Assembly: GCA_021792315.1 (NCBI GenBank)
Contig: JAJYUX010000032.1
Location: 1 to 16,326 of the forward strand
DNA length: 16,326 bases
Direction: 5' to 3'
Origin: an archaeon
GTDB taxonomy: Archaea; Thermoproteota; Nitrososphaeria; Nitrososphaerales; CADDZS01
Positions within the stretch are counted from its first letter, which is position 1. Each line of letters opens with the position of its first letter. A model generated the notes under the pieces. That model saw only the letters and a list, made by a program, of their open reading frames with translations, searched no databases and had not been told where the DNA came from. Made by a program: the position numbers and the translations under genes. Shown in pieces: positions 14,310 through 16,326 of this stretch.

Positions 14310-14863
14310 TGAGTTTCAACCTTCTTTCCATTCGAACTCGGCTTGATCCTAATTCTTGCCTTAACAAACGTAGTATAGAGCTCTTCTCCCATAAAAAGCC
14401 TATCAAGAAAGACCGCAAGAGCGGCCACTTCGCTGTGGGGTTGATTGCCGACAGACACATTATAGCTTGCTAGATCGTATATCTCGCGAGGAACCTTCTC
14501 CGCACCAACGACTACAAGCAACTTTCCTTTCGCCCCCGTTGCTTTTTCGATTCTGGGTAATGCATCGTCGAGCGCCTCTCCGTACATCGTTAAATGCACA
14601 ATTACTCCTTTCCAGCCGCTCACAATTTCCCTCCAGTTTCGTTGGTATTTCAAAGAAAGACTTTCACCCCAACGATTATTCACTCGGCTTATGGAGTCAA
14701 TTGTACGGTCGTCTGCTCCCGTTAGAATCAGTTCCTTAGCACCGAATGCTCTGGATACAAGGCCTATGTGAGTACTAATTCGTTCGTCTCGAACAAGTCT
14801 GTGCCCGAGTCTGAGCACAGTTACTTCAAATGGAAGTCTTTGACGATTTGAACGTTCTTTCAT
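14306..14863 (-). CDS. trm56: tRNA (cytidine-56) 2'-O-methyltransferase aTrm56
   Basis: This is a SPOUT-class enzyme that methylates the ribose of C56 in the T-loop of tRNA using S-adenosylmethionine; the family is specific to archaea. It has 185 residues. Diagnostic stretches are VLRLGHRxxRDERxxTHIGLxxRAFGA near the N-terminus, VVHLTMYG-like IVHLTMYG near 90, VVVGAEKVPREIY at about 117-129 and VGNQPHSEVAALAVFLDRLF at about 137-156, the last two forming the trefoil-knot cofactor site. The start is ATG, 8 nt after the mbf1 stop, and its TGA overlaps the tfe ATG. It is clearly in one transcription unit with mbf1 and tfe. Confidence 0.96.
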   Translation of the reverse strand: MKERSNRQRLPFEVTVLRLGHRLVRDERISTHIGLVSRAFGAKELILTGADDRTIDSISRVNNRWGESLSLKYQRNWREIVSGWKGVIVHLTMYGEALDDALPRIEKATGAKGKLLVVVGAEKVPREIYDLASYNVSVGNQPHSEVAALAVFLDRLFMGEELYTTFVKARIRIKPSSNGKKVETQ

Positions 14864-14871
14864 TTCTAGTT

Positions 14872-15363
14872 TTAGCGTGTATCCGAAGATAGTTCTTCTT
14901 CTATCGGGACAAATAGTTGTATCTTCAGGAAGTGCTCTAACTTCTTTGCTAGAAGGTCGTCCGGCTTCATTGAACCAACCTCAAGGTGTCCTATCATAGA
15001 AGGTTTTTCGTTAATCTTCCTGCCGAGTTCCTCCTGTGTTATACCGAGACTTTCGCGGGCACCTTTGATTGCGCTGCTGTAGTCTTCTCTCAAGATCATC
15101 TCTTCTGACTCATAGGAGAATCCAGGAGAAGGAGGCGGAGCATTGTTTCTTGGAATCGCCCTTACCGGGACATGTGGTGACAATGAATGATCTGTTCTCA
15201 CAGGTACCGGCTTTGGGACTCGCACCGGTGTGCCAAGTTTTGCACAATTATTACACACCCTGAAAACTCCTCCGTCGATATTTACAACCTGCACTTCACC
15301 GCGGATCGAGTTGCCGCACAATTCGCAATTCAAGTAAGGTCTACCATTAAATATCGAAGACAC
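14872..15363 (-). CDS. mbf1: Multiprotein bridging factor 1 (aMBF1)
   Basis: This DNA- and ribosome-associated factor resembles eukaryotic MBF1. It has 163 residues. The N-terminal zinc ribbon uses C13/C16 and C37/C40, a proline-rich linker spans about 45-85, and a Cro/C1-type helix-turn-helix spans about 96-150 (IKGARESLGITQEELGRKI, SMIGHLEVGSMKPD). The start is GTG; the zinc ribbon begins ten residues later, so no large N-terminal part is missing. It is first in the mbf1-trm56-tfe unit. Its start is separated by only 48 nt from the divergent PUA gene, so the two share a promoter region. Confidence 0.94.
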   Translation of the reverse strand: MSSIFNGRPYLNCELCGNSIRGEVQVVNIDGGVFRVCNNCAKLGTPVRVPKPVPVRTDHSLSPHVPVRAIPRNNAPPPSPGFSYESEEMILREDYSSAIKGARESLGITQEELGRKINEKPSMIGHLEVGSMKPDDLLAKKLEHFLKIQLFVPIEEELSSDTR

Positions 15364-15381
15364 GCATTTATGTGCTTTGTC

Positions 15382-15390
15382 AGAATAACA
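15382..15390. promoter_or_regulatory. Shared A/T box between divergent mbf1 and the PUA gene
   Basis: AGAATAACA is centred 23 nt from the mbf1 GTG and 26 nt from the PUA-gene ATG. It is the only A/T-rich stretch at a usable distance from both starts. The match to the archaeal TATA consensus is modest in either direction. Confidence 0.35.
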
Positions 15391-15411
15391 CCCTCGAGTT
15401 TACTCGTGGTC

Positions 15412-15963
15412 ATGCCAGAATCCTCCCAAAGGAGAACAAGTATCTTTGCCAAAAAGAGAGACGAATTTAGCAAGTCAAAGCTTGCAATGTCGCTCGATTA
15501 CATTTTCGGAAGAGGCACTTCTCGTTCCCTAGATTTCTCCAATCTTGAATTTCAACACTCCAATAGAACAGGCCGAATCAAATATGTCGGGATGAAAGAT
15601 TCCAAGGAATTACTATTCACTTTCCGTCCAAACGGAAGCATCGCACCCACGCTTCGAGCTTACAGAATCCTATTGTCCAAAAGTAAATTGAAAAAGATTC
15701 GATTGCGACCCAAGTGGACCGTCACTGTGATAGATGGAGTCTCAGACATAGTCTCAAATGGAAGAACTGTCTTCTGTAAACACGTTGCATCATGTAACGA
15801 TAGTCTTCGCGCCGGACAAGACGTTGTTGTGTTGAACGAAAATGGTGAGCTTCTCGCGACTGGGCGGAGCGTCCTCTCCGGACCGACGATTAAACAATTT
15901 AAGCGAGGTGTGGCCGTGAAGGTGAGAGAAGGAAGTCGCAAGAATGCCACAGATGAATCTTGA
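15412..15963 (+). CDS. PUA-domain protein resembling the archaeosine transglycosylase C-terminal module
   Basis: This is a 183-residue predicted RNA-binding protein. Residues about 24-95 match the domain that precedes PUA in archaeosine tRNA-guanine transglycosylases (LDYIFGRGTSRSL, NRTGRIKYVG, FRPNGSIAPTLRAYRIL). Residues about 97-175 are the PUA domain (GRTVFCKHV, SLRAGQDVVVLN, GELLATGRSVL, FKRGVAVKVREG). No transglycosylase catalytic barrel is present, so it is a stand-alone RNA-binding partner or a tRNA/rRNA modification cofactor; which one is not shown here. The ATG at 15412 is chosen because the open frame upstream runs antisense to mbf1 and has no family similarity. Its stop lies 20 nt inside the NAC gene, so the two are co-transcribed. 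Confidence 0.88.
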   Translation: MPESSQRRTSIFAKKRDEFSKSKLAMSLDYIFGRGTSRSLDFSNLEFQHSNRTGRIKYVGMKDSKELLFTFRPNGSIAPTLRAYRILLSKSKLKKIRLRPKWTVTVIDGVSDIVSNGRTVFCKHVASCNDSLRAGQDVVVLNENGELLATGRSVLSGPTIKQFKRGVAVKVREGSRKNATDES

Positions 15964-16285
15964 CAATCGTCAAACACGCAGGATGCTCGAACGCATGGGG
16001 GTAAGCATGGAGCAGATAGACGGTGTTGAAGAGGTTATCATAAGAACATCAGGCAAAGATCTTGTGATAAAGAACGCGAGTGTTTCTGAGATGAACATGA
16101 AAGGTTCTCGTATGTTTCAAGTTGTGGGCGACGATGTGGAGGAAAGGATGAGAGAAAAGCCAAAGTACACTCGCGAAGATGTCCTTCTTGTGGCGCAACA
16201 GGCAAACGCTAATGAGGCAAAGGCCGAGCAGGCGCTCAAAGACACTGATGGAGATCTTGCTCAGGCCATACTGAGGCTCTCCTAA
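15944..16285 (+). CDS. nac: Nascent polypeptide-associated complex protein (archaeal NAC)
   Basis: This protein binds emerging nascent chains at the ribosome and in archaea acts as a homodimer of the alpha-like subunit. It has 113 residues, the usual length. The NAC domain spans about 8-65 (RRMLERMGVSMEQIDGVEEVIIRT, then a strand pattern ending in FQVVGDD), and a UBA-like domain spans about 75-112 (TREDVLLVAQQANANEAKAEQAL, GDLAQAILRL). The start is ATG at 15944; a second ATG at 15953 is equally possible and would shorten the protein by three residues. It overlaps the end of the PUA gene by 20 nt. The 41 nt after its stop to the window end show no gene. Confidence 0.95.
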   Translation: MPQMNLDNRQTRRMLERMGVSMEQIDGVEEVIIRTSGKDLVIKNASVSEMNMKGSRMFQVVGDDVEERMREKPKYTREDVLLVAQQANANEAKAEQALKDTDGDLAQAILRLS

Positions 16286-16326
16286 TCGCGACTTCGATGC
16301 GAATGATTCCTACCCTCTATCTGATG

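Noticed and set aside
15187..15411. N-terminal extension of the PUA protein
   Set aside because: The extension is antisense to mbf1 and has no family similarity; similarity begins after the ATG at 15412.

Overview
This window is archaeal. It carries the archaeal basal factors TFE and MBF1, the archaeal C56 tRNA ribose methylase Trm56, an archaeal NAC, an archaeal-type tyrosyl-tRNA synthetase, an Lhr-type helicase and a multi-OB-fold RPA. Starts are often GTG or TTG, Shine-Dalgarno sequences are mostly absent, and several genes have an A/T box about 22-26 nt before the start, as expected for leaderless transcripts. Gene content fits the TACK group, most likely a member of the Thaumarchaeota/Nitrososphaeria or a close relative; that placement is inference from content, not a phylogeny. 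No rRNA, tRNA, CRISPR, transposase or integrase was seen.

Layout. (a) 1-3.2 kb: the 3' part of an inositol-monophosphatase-family gene sits 2 nt before an APS-kinase-like gene. These converge on tyrS, which is followed (reading right) by a NUDIX hydrolase on the same strand and by a small two-helix membrane protein gene. (b) 3.3-7.6 kb: the Lhr helicase and RPA are convergent with one base between their stops. (c) 7.6-12.8 kb is the most interesting part. A 691-codon gene fuses a winged-helix DNA-binding domain, an ATP-cone and a class III (NrdD-like) ribonucleotide reductase body that has lost its radical glycine and its catalytic cysteines. After it come about 400 nt holding two copies of a 20-bp A/T-box plus GTTGACARTT element, a T-rich tract and two very small ORFs joined by 4-nt stop/start overlaps. 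The B12-dependent class II reductase NrdJ follows; it is intact in its catalytic motifs but has no ATP-cone of its own. I read this as a candidate nucleotide-sensing control system for deoxynucleotide synthesis, functionally analogous to bacterial NrdR but built from a dead reductase. (d) 12.8-15.4 kb, minus strand: mbf1-trm56-tfe-pyrB in that transcription order, tightly packed. (e) 15.4-16.3 kb, plus strand: a PUA protein overlapping NAC, divergent from mbf1.

How the genes fit together: most of the window is nucleic-acid and translation housekeeping (tRNA charging and modification, transcription initiation, nascent-chain handling, ssDNA binding, helicase), combined with nucleotide metabolism (NrdJ for deoxynucleotides, PyrB for pyrimidines, NUDIX for nucleotide-derivative clean-up). 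The deoxynucleotide locus is the only one with clear signs of dedicated local regulation.
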